Assembly: GCA_025175895.1 (NCBI GenBank)
Contig: JAKLTH010000238.1
Location: forward strand, 2,418,001 to 2,482,000
Direction of reading: 5' to 3'
Length of the DNA: 64,000 nucleotides
Origin: Wurfbainia villosa
Lineage: Eukaryota > Streptophyta > Magnoliopsida > Zingiberales > Zingiberaceae
Below are positions 25,111 to 35,526 of the stretch, piece after piece (the first letter of the stretch is position 1; every line of letters begins with the position of its first letter). The notes below the pieces were generated by a model. That model saw only the letters and a program-made list of their open reading frames with translations, searched no databases and was not told the origin of the DNA. The position numbers were made by a program, and so were the translations under genes.

Positions 25111-26198
25111 TCAAAGTTATATAACAACAATTGTTACTAAACGTTAAATGGAAACCATTTCTATTTAAGCAGAAATAGAAACAATGTTCTTTATTAGAGA
25201 AGGAACATAATAGCAATTGTCCGTTCCCAAGACTAGTCCACTAGGAGCTTCAAAGAAATAAGTTCCGATGGCGCATCAAGAAGAACCTTTGCTCCATTGC
25301 CAACTCGCAAATTTGACTCCTCCGACAAGTCTTCTTCTATTCCTTAGCCCCGTATGTCATTACATATATGAGCTACACCCAAAGATCCAATACCCAAGTG
25401 TCTAAGGAAATAGAATGACAATCAATAACGAAGATACTCGAAGAGGATGGGGCATCGGATGCCTTCTTCTTCTTCATGGACTCAAGATAAATCTTGCAGC
25501 TTTTCGCCAGCTGGCCTTCCTTGCCACATGTGATGGCAAGTGCCCTTTATACCGTTCCGCCTTCTTTGCCTTTTTCTTTCCTTTCTTCTCGCTTCTTTTG
25601 CCTTCCTCTTAGAACCTTTCTTTGAGGAATCAACTATGAACCGCCTTCTCCTCATGCTTCACGTAAGGCTCCATGTCTTCAAAGATATCGAGGAGCTCGA
25701 ATGGTGGATTCCAATTTGTTCATCCGATAGTTCATCACAAATCGCGAGAAACTCTTGGGCAAACAATGCAGCTAAGTCAATACTTAACTCATGATCCATC
25801 ACAAAACCGAGGGTAGCTAGCCGCTCGATTTACCCGTTCATCTTTAGCACAAACTGTACTACAGACGAACCTTCTTGCATCTTCGTGGTGAAGAGGAGCC
25901 TAGAGACCTCGAACCTTTCGGATCTCGCTTGCTCATCGAACAACTCATGAAGATGGAAGACCATAGTGTTAGCATCCAATCGCCGCTAGCATGATGCAAC
26001 TCTCGCCAATGACCGCCACATGCTTCGATAGACCAACATTTGGTCGAGTTGCATCGCCCTTAGGGGACGGGGAAGAGGCTCTTCAAGGACATATGCAAGC
26101 TTTTCCGCTTGAGAACAATTCTCGTGTTTCTAAGCCACCCAGAAGTTAGGCCCAATACTTGTTCAATCCAAAATAGTGCGCAAATTCAAAGACGCCAT
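25111..26198 (-). pseudogene. gag-pol: A2 gag and protease remnant
   Basis: The likely gag ATG is at 26198 (MASLNLRTILD, then an in-frame TGA). At the codon where A1 and A3 have TAG, A2 keeps TGG but sits in a shifted frame. Further on, the alanine-valine-poor gag core is only recoverable in fragments. A zinc-knuckle trace (CHH near 25530) and the protease surroundings (WVLDL near 25390) are visible; the protease active-site codons are disrupted. Strong nucleotide match to A3 36804-37800 inverted supports the assignment. Confidence 0.75.
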
Positions 26199-27455
26199 GA
26201 TCAATTTATCGACCTAGAAATACAAAACGAGCATATATGAGAAAATGATTTTAAAATGCATCAATATACATTTATAAATCCCATTCATTTTTCAATTTCA
26301 AAACCCCAAAATCACTTCGAGATCGTAGGTCCATCTCCGAATGGCCGATATCCATCATAGATAAGAACAACCTTGGAGTGAGTCCAACAAGCCATTCTTA
26401 GCTATGATGGTGGGTATCAAGTATACCGATTACATATCATGTATATGTAACTATCACAATGTGCTATCAACTAATTGAATGTTCACACATACATTGGGTT
26501 GTTAACACATTAACAAGTATGCATCATATGCATAGCACCCAACTTCACCTCTCTTCACATCGACTCGAGTGAGTCCAACAAATCGATGCTCCAAGTTAAA
26601 GCCGACCCATTAATCGCGAAATAGTTTTAATATGGTTAGAGCGCATTCAACCAATTAGCCAGCTTGAGTGAGTCCAACAACCCAAACTAACGATTGACCT
26701 CTCGACTCTTACCATATTAGAGTTAAACTATTCCAATGATTTGAACATGTTCAGTTCGAGCGGGCTTGAGAGAGTCCAACAACCCAAACAAGAAATGAAC
26801 TCGGTTCTAACCATATTAATGGAAGGTGTAGGCTTTAATATTGAGTTAGGGTTTTTATGTCTCATCCTCTTTGCATGCAAATAACTATTATCTACATGGC
26901 ATGGCATACATCTACATGTCACGACACGCATGGCATAATGTTATGCATCTAATGCAATTACATGGCATACAATTATGTCATGTATATAATTTCCTTATAT
27001 GTCATAACTATTTATGGAAATAAAATATGTTTAAGATTTGATTCTCCAAATCAAATCATAATTAAATTAGGAAACAAATTTCCAAATCTAATCACATATT
27101 TTATTCATGGAATTATTTGATTAAGGAAAATCTATTTAGGAAACCAATTTCCTAAATCATTAAAACTACTTATGGAAATAAAATATTTTAAGATTTGATT
27201 TTCCAAATCAAATCATGATTAAATTAGGAAACAAATTTCCAGAATCTAATCAAATATTTTATTTATGGAAAATATCAATTTCCATAAATACTTCCAACTT
27301 TCCAAAAGTGGAAGATTTCAATAAATACTTCTAGACTTTCCAAAATTGAAAAATTTCCATAAATACTTCTAAATTTCCAAAATTTAGAAAATTTCCAGAA
27401 ATACATTATGACTATCGCAAAACCATTTTTACGATAATGTCGAAACACAACCTGG
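26199..27455 (-). other. A2 untranslated leader with stem-loop cluster
   Basis: Same non-coding leader as in A1 and A3. The first gag-proximal stem-loop has outer arms 26352-26367 and 26395-26410 (15 of 16 paired) around the apical stem TTGGA-GTGAG-TCCAA at 26373-26387. Three more core motifs follow near 26570, 26668 and 26767. The rest, to 27420, is AT-rich and featureless apart from internal short repeats. Confidence 0.82.
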
Positions 27456-27467
27456 GCTCTGATACCA
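27456..27467 (-). promoter_or_regulatory. A2 primer-binding site
   Basis: Minus-strand TGGTATCAGAGC, one base from the LTR at 27469. Complementary to initiator tRNA-Met. Confidence 0.92.
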
Positions 27468-27468
27468 C

Positions 27469-29632
27469 TGTTGGGTTTCCGGCACCGCGGCGTGTGTGTG
27501 TTCGATCATGTTTCGTAAACATGAGCACAGCGGAAGCAATAAAAATAATAAATACTCCTATTTATTACAACACACACAACACACGCATGCTATTACAACA
27601 AGTGTAGACATAACCGTAAATTAAAATTGCAATAAAAGGAAATTTAAACTACGTTATACCTTCCGTATGACGTGTAGCGGGAACGGCATCAACCGGAACG
27701 ATTCTCGTAAGAATCGTCTCTATCCGTATCCACGCCGAGCTCCTCGGGATGACTTCGCTAAGTCACGAGCTTCGTCTTTGCACGGGTTACTAGCCTCGTG
27801 TTGAAGACGACGTGATCGAGAGATGATCACGATCCGAATCCAAATTCGGATCCAAAATGAGTTCTCAAAACTCGCTTCTCCGAGAGGTATTCACAACCGC
27901 TTAACGAATCCTTCGCCTCCACTCAGAGGATTACCGGAGATCAAATCCCCGTATGTTAGCCGCTGTCGGAGCACTAACCGCCGCCCAAACGACGCCCGAC
28001 GAGAGAAGCTGTCCAGAAAACTGGACAGCTTGGTGGAGGAGATAGGCGCCGCCAAAACAAGGAGACAAAAGCTCACCTTGATGCGAACCTTTAGGGATCA
28101 CGAGGGTCGCCAGAGGTTCACCGGCTGAAGCTTGGTCGCCGCAACAAGTTGGAAGGCTGCACAAGTCAAGCGGCAAGATGTTGGGCGGCCACACTGTGTT
28201 GGGCGGCAACTAGGTGTTGGGCGGCAACTAGATGATTAGGTTTAGGGTTAGGGTTTAATCCCTATTTTATAGAGAACTAATTCTCTTAATGGTTAATGGA
28301 TCATATCCATAAAGCCCGTTAACCCGCTCCATTAAGATAAGTTAAAATAAACCAAACCATGATGGTTTATTTTAAGTTAAAACGAACCAACCAACTTTGG
28401 TTCATTCGCTTAAAATAAACCAAACCCTTTGGTTTATTCTTATCCATTGGATTAGAACCAAACCATTTTGGTCCATCCATTACGTCTTCATAAGACACGC
28501 CCATCCACGCTTCCATTGCGATCAAATAATTTCATGCTCGCTTATGTTTGGTCCAACCAAACATAGTTTCTCTCGTCCGAGAATCCCATTCTCAAGCTCA
28601 TTTTAAATCCTTTGATTACACGGCAGCGTGGTGACCAAATAGGTTCTCGGTTTATGTTGGCCGCCTATAATTAACCATTAATTATAGAACCATCATGAGT
28701 GGCACCTAGTAGTACATCATGATCCCCAATTAACCAAAAGATCAACCAGTTGATCGAACTATTTCAAACCCTTCAAGAGCTCGAATGAATCGTGCCCCAT
28801 TCCCTTCACTCATCTTATACCCACTTGGTTCAGACATGGTCTATTGTGTCAGCCCCCCACTAGGTCGACTACGCCACACCTAGCCCAAGTATCATTTCCT
28901 CGTCCCACTGATTCTAGTTACTCCACATGTATCAAGAGTACCTTACTCTAAACATGTAATGCTTTGGCCAAAGACTTTAGTAACAATCCGACGAGAGGCC
29001 ATGGGTATACATCTCCTCGCAAGGAGTGGTGAATCCTTTATAGGCTATTCAAACACCTTCGATCACTTCGACTTATACCCAATCATCCCACTTCGTTTCA
29101 GTTACGTATTGCTGTTTGTAAGATGTCAAAGCATAAGTCTCCATGATCAAGATGACTTGAATCTGTAGTCGAAGGAACGCCGCCTTAAGGAGTAGAACTT
29201 CATTGACATATCTATATAGAGAGTATCATATGAAGTCTTACGGTGGTCTCGATGAACTAGTTACCATAACTGGCATCACGATTAACTCGGACATCATATG
29301 TCTCGGCCCGGTGAGAATCTCATTTGCTTGGATACACCAAGGAGTATACCTCGTGCTAGTCTCGACAGAATTGATGGTGTCCTTATCCATCAATTCATCG
29401 ACTAGGGATAATTCCGATACATCACATTTACACATGTAGAGATACTCACTAGTTGTGATCCAATCACAAATTCTCTCATGCTGTGAATCGTATCGTGGAC
29501 ATTCAGTAAATGAGTTTAAGATCCAATCAAATACATAAAACATGTATACTCAAATAGTGAATCTTCATTTATCATATAAATGGTTCATACATAAGGCGAT
29601 TGCCTTAGGACATCTCTCATATATTACTAACA
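27469..29632 (-). repeat. A2 5' LTR (2164 bp)
   Basis: TGTTGGGTTTCC to ACTAACA. Promoter TATA box (TATAAAAT on the minus strand) at 28264-28271; perfect 11-bp-arm hairpin at 28006-28031. A CCCTAA-type motif lies between TATA box and hairpin, as in the other copies. Confidence 0.95.
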
Positions 29633-30639
29633 TGAACAACCACGTTGACACCCATAGACCCATTCACAGCCCCTCTACAACCCTTCACAGTGGTCACAAC
29701 CCTCACACAGCCGAGCAAATTGGCACCCACAGTCCAATATTCAACAGGGATTCACAAAATTGAAATGGACCGAGAGAGAAACAAAGGAAACAAGTCGTAT
29801 ACCAGAAATTAACACCTCCACTCGACAGTCCTCCTCCCCAATTGCTCAGTCCGTCGGAAACCTAACAAAAACACCGCTGCCCTAGCTCCTGCTAAAATCC
29901 CCTGTTCATCGGCACCCGACCACAGCTAAACAACACAAATCAAGCTCAGCCAAGGTAGATCCACCGAAACTCCAAAATCTCGTCCAAGGTAAGAAAAATC
30001 CATGTCTCACCTTGCTTCGGCAGTGACCGGTCAGATCAACCCACCAATCGACAACATTCAATTAGAAGTAAAGTGAAGATGTCGCCGACCCAACTCCTAG
30101 CCTCGCGCCTGCTTGTCGTTCCGACTTGTCTGAGGGCACTGGCGAGGGAACTCGCTTGCTGTCGTTGGAAGCGAAGGGAAATCGTGCTCGATCATCTCTT
30201 GCAGAGAAAGGGACGGGCACGCGAGAGGGAAAAGGGCTCGCGAGAAGAAAATAGCGAGGAGGAGAAGGGATGCTTCGACCGCGGGGTGCTTCGGAGACGA
30301 AGAGGACATAAGTCGGGAGAAGCATCGTCGCGATCGGGAGAAGAAATAAAGAAAGAAGTAAAGAGTGCGATTGGAAATGCTCGCGCAGAGGAAAAGTCGC
30401 GTTCAGCGAGGGAAAATGCCGAACAAGAAATGGGCCGGGTTTGAGGGGGTGGATTGGGTTTAATCCTATAAACCATTAACCCTAGATTTAATTAAACCTA
30501 GATTAATTTAACCCCAAGCTCCTTTCATTTAAACCCATACGATTTAATTCTAGGTTAGGTTTAAGTAAATCCCTAACCAAGCATCACCAACCTAATTTTT
30601 ATCCAACGATAATATTTTTTTTTCCTGTGGTATTTTACA

Positions 30640-31377
30640 CCTTCGATTGTAAGATCATATAAGTCTTCAATATTCTTTTTGATTATCTCTTGTTACTTAA
30701 GATCTGTTTTACACCAATCATCCAGATAGATTTGTGCTTCAAGTGATTCTGGAGTCATACATGATTCTTTGTACATATTTTTTTATTATGATTGTACATA
30801 TTTTTGTATTACGATTGTGATACACTAATGAAAATTTTAAATTTTAAATAACTTTGATTATTGTACATGACTTTGATTTGAATTTTAAATGACTTTGATT
30901 TTTGTGAATATTTTTTTATTATAATTGTGATGTAACAATGAAAATTTTAAATTTTAAATATTTTAATTTTTTATGCATGTAGATTGTTACGATGCAATGA
31001 TATAAAATATGAATTTTAAATTATTTTAATTTTGTTTTTGTGTATATTTATTATTATAATTGTGACACACTAATAAAAATTTGAATTTTGAATGAATTTA
31101 ATTTCTATTCAAAAGTAAATATCAAATTATTTTTAAAAATTCAATTCCAATTTTAACAAAAAAAATACTCGGTTCCGATTCTGGTATGGTTCTGGTTCGG
31201 ATTTCGGTTCAGTTCTGATTCAAAAAATTTAAGAACCAAAAATGAACCATATGTCTCCGGTTCCAATTTCGATTTCAGAATCGGTATTGAAAAAGCAATT
31301 TCGGTTCGATTTTTGAGCCATCAGTTCTGGTTCGGTTCACAGTTCGAGCCGAACCGTGGTCACCTCTAAATGAATGT
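30640..31377. other. AT-rich intergenic or degraded repeat sequence
   Basis: No gene seen. 30780-31140 repeats phrases such as gaaaattttaaattttaaat and gactttgattt with loose spacing. 31160-31370 is rich in ggttcgg-type imperfect repeats. It may be degraded retrotransposon or ordinary intergenic DNA. Confidence 0.6.
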
Positions 31378-31464
31378 ACACTCAAATAGTAAAATTTACT
31401 ATTTATCTAATAAATAGTACAAACCATAAGGTGATTACCTTAGGACACCTCTCAAATATAACAT
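31378..31464 (-). repeat. Diverged fragment of an A-like LTR end
   Basis: The stretch gtacactcaaatagt through ccttaggacacctctcaaat matches the LTR end found at 6843-6933 with perhaps 70% identity by eye. No other part of that LTR is visible beside it. It suggests an older relative of family A. Confidence 0.6.
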
Positions 31465-31537
31465 AATATCATAAGAGTTTGAAGATGATTGCAATCTGGA
31501 ATCCTTGAAATTTTAGCAGATAAATATATCCTTAACA

Positions 31538-32082
31538 TCCTCCCGCAAGAGAAATAGGGAGGCACACTCATAAGCATGTCTCGGAGAAGGGCAAAACAAT
31601 GTGAGGATACACCCTTTGCAAAAATGTTAGCAATCTAATCTTTGGTAGAGATGTATTGAATGAGAAGTATCTTCTGAGAAATGCCCTCGCGAACAAAATG
31701 AAAGTCAATATCAATGTATTTTGTACATGCATGAAAAATTGGATTGGTCGTGAGAAACATGGCTTTTATGTTCTCACACCAGAGAATCGGCGGTTGAACA
31801 TGGGAATATAGAGCTTGTTGAGAAGTGACTGGAGCCCGTATAATTCAACAGTGACATGCGCTAAGGCACGAGGCATGATATTCAGATGCAATACTGGGGC
31901 AATCAACCACTTGTTGCTTCTTAGAATTCCAAGAGATAAGAGTGTTGCCAAGAAAAATTCATTAGTCTGTGGTAGACCGACGATCATCGAGGCAGCCTAC
32001 CTAATTGGCATCAGAGTAAGTTGTCGGACCCAAAGAGGAGGATGGATGAATAAGAATACCATGGTGTGGGGTACGTTGAAGA
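31538..32082 (-). pseudogene. pol: C pol: RNase H, C-terminal part
   Basis: End of the Copia polyprotein. Open segment 31766-31987 reads ALAHVTVELYGLQSLLNKLY, and the following codons encode a chain with FHACTKYIDIDFHFVREG, the RNase H tail pattern common in Ale-type elements. It is cut at 32082/32083 by the B1 LTR; the matching upstream half resumes at 49717. Frameshifts are present. Confidence 0.75.
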
Positions 32083-33183
32083 TGTTGGATCGATGCGGAT
32101 CGCTAGAGGGGGGGGGTGAATAGCGATAAAAAACTTTTTCTTTTTAAATCGTTCGATAGACAATTAAACGCAGCGGAAATGTAAATAAAAGCTAAATGAG
32201 ACAAATAGTTTTTTTACTTGGTTCGTAGCCTTCGGCTACTACTCCAAGGCCCTAACGGTCCTAGACCGTGTACGTAGAGCAATTCACTAAAACACTCCTC
32301 CTCGTTGGAGGTAGGAGTTTTATGATTACAAAAAACCTTCGAAGCAAAAAGATAGAGAGACAAACTCTCTCTTCTATTAAACTAAAATGCAACGAAAAAC
32401 CTTGATTAAAAGAATTGCAATATTGAAAGCAATAACAAATTAAGATTATACCAACAACTAAACAAAAGAAACTTTAAGCTAGGGTTGTTGGCAGCACTTC
32501 GTTGTTGTAGAGTCGTCGGAGAGTTGCAGCGTAACGGAGGCTTTGAGTACTTAGAATTGATGATGAAACCCTAGGTTTGACCCTCCTTTTATAGCCTTTG
32601 AGCCCCTTTTCGAGAGGAACCCTAGCCAATCAAATTTGAGCACAACTCCCCTTGAAAAATGGTGATAACTCTTGACTATTCGAGGCGATCAGCGCCGGGC
32701 AAAGATCGGGCCGATCGACCTTCTAATGATCGACTGATTGACGGCAGTCGAGTCCTCCAAGCTGGTAGTCGACTGATGCTTGCTGCAAGTCAAAGTTAGC
32801 TCAACAAAAACATAATTTCGACGGCCTCCGACCGTCCGATCTCGACCTAGACCACCTATGAGATGTCTTGGGTCGGATCTACGCTTAAGTCTATCCCCGT
32901 AAAGAGGATACGACCTTACTTACACTCGCACACACGAGCTCCCTCCGAAGTTACTCGAGTGTCGTCCGACCACCGCTTAAGTCTATTCCTTCGGCTCCCT
33001 CTGAAGTTACTCGAGTGTCGTCCGACCACCGCGGCTTCCTCCGGGTGTCGCTAGCCTTCAGCTCCAGCATTGAGACTTTTCTGCACACTTGATTTAGCTC
33101 ATGAGATAACAATATAAGCTTAACTTTGTATCGTTTGCTATAATCAAAACTCAGGTTCGACTTAGGTGCCTACTGCACCAACA
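32083..33183 (-). repeat. B1 3' LTR (1101 bp)
   Basis: TGTTGGATCGATGCGG to CTGCACCAACA. It is closely similar to 48638-49716; the main differences are small indels around 32690-32770 and 32940-33000. The sequence after it (atctctccctttttg) is the polypurine tract in reverse. Confidence 0.95.
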
Positions 33184-33294
33184 ATCTCTCCCTTTTTGAT
33201 TTATGGCAAACCCACATACAAAGTTAAGTAAATAGTAAGCATGAAGAATAAAAATATGAAGATTAAGTTGGAGTAGTAAGGATTTTCTTCAAGT
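33184..33294 (-). other. B1 polypurine tract and 3' interior stub
   Basis: About 110 bp of B1 interior between its LTR and the A3 insertion, starting with the reverse of a purine run (aaaaagggagagat on the minus strand). 33290-33294 is CAAGT, the left half of the A3 target duplication. B1 continues at 42619. Confidence 0.85.
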
Positions 33295-35513
33295 TGATAG
33301 TAATATATGAGAGATGTCCTAAGGCAATCGCCTTATGTATGAACCATTTATATAATAAATGAAGATTCGCTATTTGAGTATACATGTTTTATGTATTTGA
33401 TTGGATCTTAAACTCATTTACTGAATGTCCACGATACGATTCACAGCATGAGAGAATTTGTGATTGGATCACAACTAGTGAGTATCTCTACATGTGTAAT
33501 TGTGATGTATCGGAATTATCCCTAGTCGATGAATTGATGGATTTGGACACCATCAATTCTGTCGAGACTAGCACGAGGTATACTCCTTGGTGTATCCAAG
33601 CAGCTGATTCTCACTAGCTGGAGACATTGTGATGTCCGGAGTTAATCGTGGATGCTAGTTATGGTAATTAGTTCATTGGAGTGACCAGCCGTAAGACTTC
33701 ATATGGTGCTCTACATATATAGATATGTCAATGAAGTTCTTACTGTGGCTTAAGTGCGATGTTCCTTTGACTTGCGGTATTCAAGTCATCTTGATCATAG
33801 AGACTTATGCTTTGACATCTTAAGCAAACATCTCTAAGGAGATGTGGACCCGGGATGATTGGGTATAAGTCGAAGTAATCGAAGGTGTTTGAATAGCCTA
33901 TAAAGGATTCACCACTCCTTGCGAGGAGATGTATACCCATGGTCTCTCGTCGGATTGTTACTAAAGTCTTTGGCCAAAACATTACATGTTTAGAGTAAGG
34001 TACTCTTCGATACATGTGCAGTAACTAGAATCCGTAGGACGAGGAAATGATACTTGGGCTAGGTGTGACGTAGTTAGCCTAGTGGGGACTGACACTATAG
34101 ACTATGTCCTGAACCAAGAGGGTATAAGATGAGTGAAGGGAATGAGGCACGAATCATTCGAGCTGCTGAAGGGTTTCAGAAATAGTTCGGGATCAACCGT
34201 TGATCTTTTCGGTTAATTGGGGATCATGATGTACTACTAGGTGCCACTCATGATCGTTCTATAATTAATGGTTAATTATAGATGACCAACATAAACCGAG
34301 AACCTATTTGGTCACACGCACAACGAGCGTAATCCAAAGGATTTAAAACGAGCTTGAGAATGAGATTCTCAGACCGAGAGAAACTAGGTTTGGTTGGACC
34401 AAACATAAAGCGAGCATGAAAGTGTTTCAGTCGCAATGGAAGCGTGGATGGGCCGTGTCTTATGAAGACATAATGGATGGACCAAAATGGTTTGGTTCTA
34501 ATCCAATGGATGAGAATAAACCAAAGGGTTTGGTTTATATTAAACGAATGAACCAAAGGTTGGTTCGGTTCGTTTTAACTTAAAATAAACCATCATGGTT
34601 TGGTTTATTTTAACTTATCTTAATGGAGCGGGTTAACGGGCCTAATGGTTATTATCTAATAACTATTAAGAGAATTAGTTCTCTATAAAAGAGGGCTTAA
34701 ACCCTAATCCTAAAAACCCTAATCTAGCTTTGAGAGTTGCCGCCCACCCCAATTGTCGGAGTTTTCGGCGCCAACCCTAAAGCTGCCGCCGCCCAGCCCT
34801 TGTGCCGCCGTCTACCTCCTTGCCGGCGTCCAAGCTTCAGCCGGTGAACCTCCGGCGACCCTCCGGTGATCTCCTATAGGTTTGGCATCAAGGTGAGCCT
34901 TTTTCTCTCCTTGTTTTGGTCGGCGCCTACTCCTCCACCAAGCTGTCCAGTTTTCTGGACAGCTTCTTCTCCTCTCGTCGGAGCGTCGTTTGGACGACGG
35001 TTAGAGCTCCGAAAGCGGCTAAACTACCGGGGATTCGATCTCCGGTAATCCTCTGAGGTGGAGAACGAAGGATTCGTCAAACGGTTGACGAATACCTCTC
35101 CGGAGAAGCGAGTCTTGAGGACTTGTTTTAGATCCGAATTTGGATTCGGATCGTGATCATCTCTCGATCACGTCGTCTTCAACACGAGGCTAGTAACCCG
35201 TACGAAGACGAAGCTCGTGGCTTGGCGAAGTCATCCCGAGGAGCTCGGCGTGGATACGGATAGAGACGATTCTTACGAGGATCGTTCCGGTTGATGTCGT
35301 TCCCGCTACACGTCATACGAAAGGTATAACGTAGATTAATTTCCTTTTATTGCAAATTTTAATTTACGGTTATGTCTACACTTGTTGTAATATGCATGCG
35401 TGTGATGTGTGTGTTGTAATAAATATAGATTTATTATTTTTATTGCTTCCGCTGTGTTCATGTTTACGAAACATGATCGAACACACACACGCCGCGGTGC
35501 CGAAAACCCAACA
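33295..35513 (+). repeat. A3 5' LTR (2219 bp)
   Basis: TGATAGTAATATATGAG to AACCCAACA. Contains a TATA box at 34684-34690 (TATAAAA), then ggcttaaaccctaatcc with two AAACCCTAA-like motifs, then a perfect hairpin at 34940-34965 (11-bp arms AAGCTGTCCAG and CTGGACAGCTT, loop of four T). The inverted pair 35075-35096 (ATTCGTCAA ... TTGACGAAT) follows. These hairpins are downstream of the presumed transcription start and so should be in the RNA. Confidence 0.95.
34684..34690 (+). promoter_or_regulatory. A3 LTR TATA box
   Basis: TATAAAA, conserved in position in all five family A LTRs of the window (also 41801-41807, and inverted in A1 and A2). It is followed within 25 bp by telo-box-like AAACCCTAA. 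Confidence 0.75.
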
Positions 35514-35514
35514 G

Positions 35515-35526
35515 TGGTATCAGAGC
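35515..35526 (+). promoter_or_regulatory. A3 primer-binding site
   Basis: TGGTATCAGAGC, continuing CCAGG, one base after the LTR. Complementary to the 3' end of plant initiator tRNA-Met. Confidence 0.94.

Larger units (their letters stand above)
20202..29632 (-). mobile_element. Copia retrotransposon A2, full length
   Basis: Complete minus-strand element of 9431 bp: LTR 20202-22377, interior 22378-27468, LTR 27469-29632. The target duplication TGAAC is perfect (20197-20201 and 29633-29637), and the flanking E4 LTR is continuous across it. Interior order on the minus strand is primer-binding site, leader, gag, protease, integrase, RT, RNase H. All frames are broken by small indels, many at CAG/CTG sites. 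The two LTRs differ by numerous small changes, with one rearranged stretch near 29085-29300 in the right LTR. Confidence 0.97.
17710..30639 (-). repeat. E4: family E LTR (minus), split by A2
   Basis: Minus-orientation E LTR made of 17710-20201 and 29633-30639, about 3.5 kb when A2 is removed. Its left end lacks roughly the first 30 bases seen in E5 and starts at ttacatctcccctg directly against the E3 terminus. Its right end reads GGTATTTTACA at 30639 and is followed by CCTTC, not by a polypurine tract, so it looks like a truncated solo LTR. The segment 30070-30440 is GC/purine-rich and matches the corresponding E5 region in character; its open frames are chance. It holds only two hairpin units (19012-19085). 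Confidence 0.82.

Noticed and set aside
34697..34735. Interstitial telomeric repeat
   Set aside because: Only two imperfect CCCTAA-type motifs, in promoter position in every family A LTR; not an array.
35515..35526. tRNA-like sequence TGGTATCAGAGC
   Set aside because: It is the primer-binding site, complementary to only the 3' end of tRNA-Met; no cloverleaf is present.
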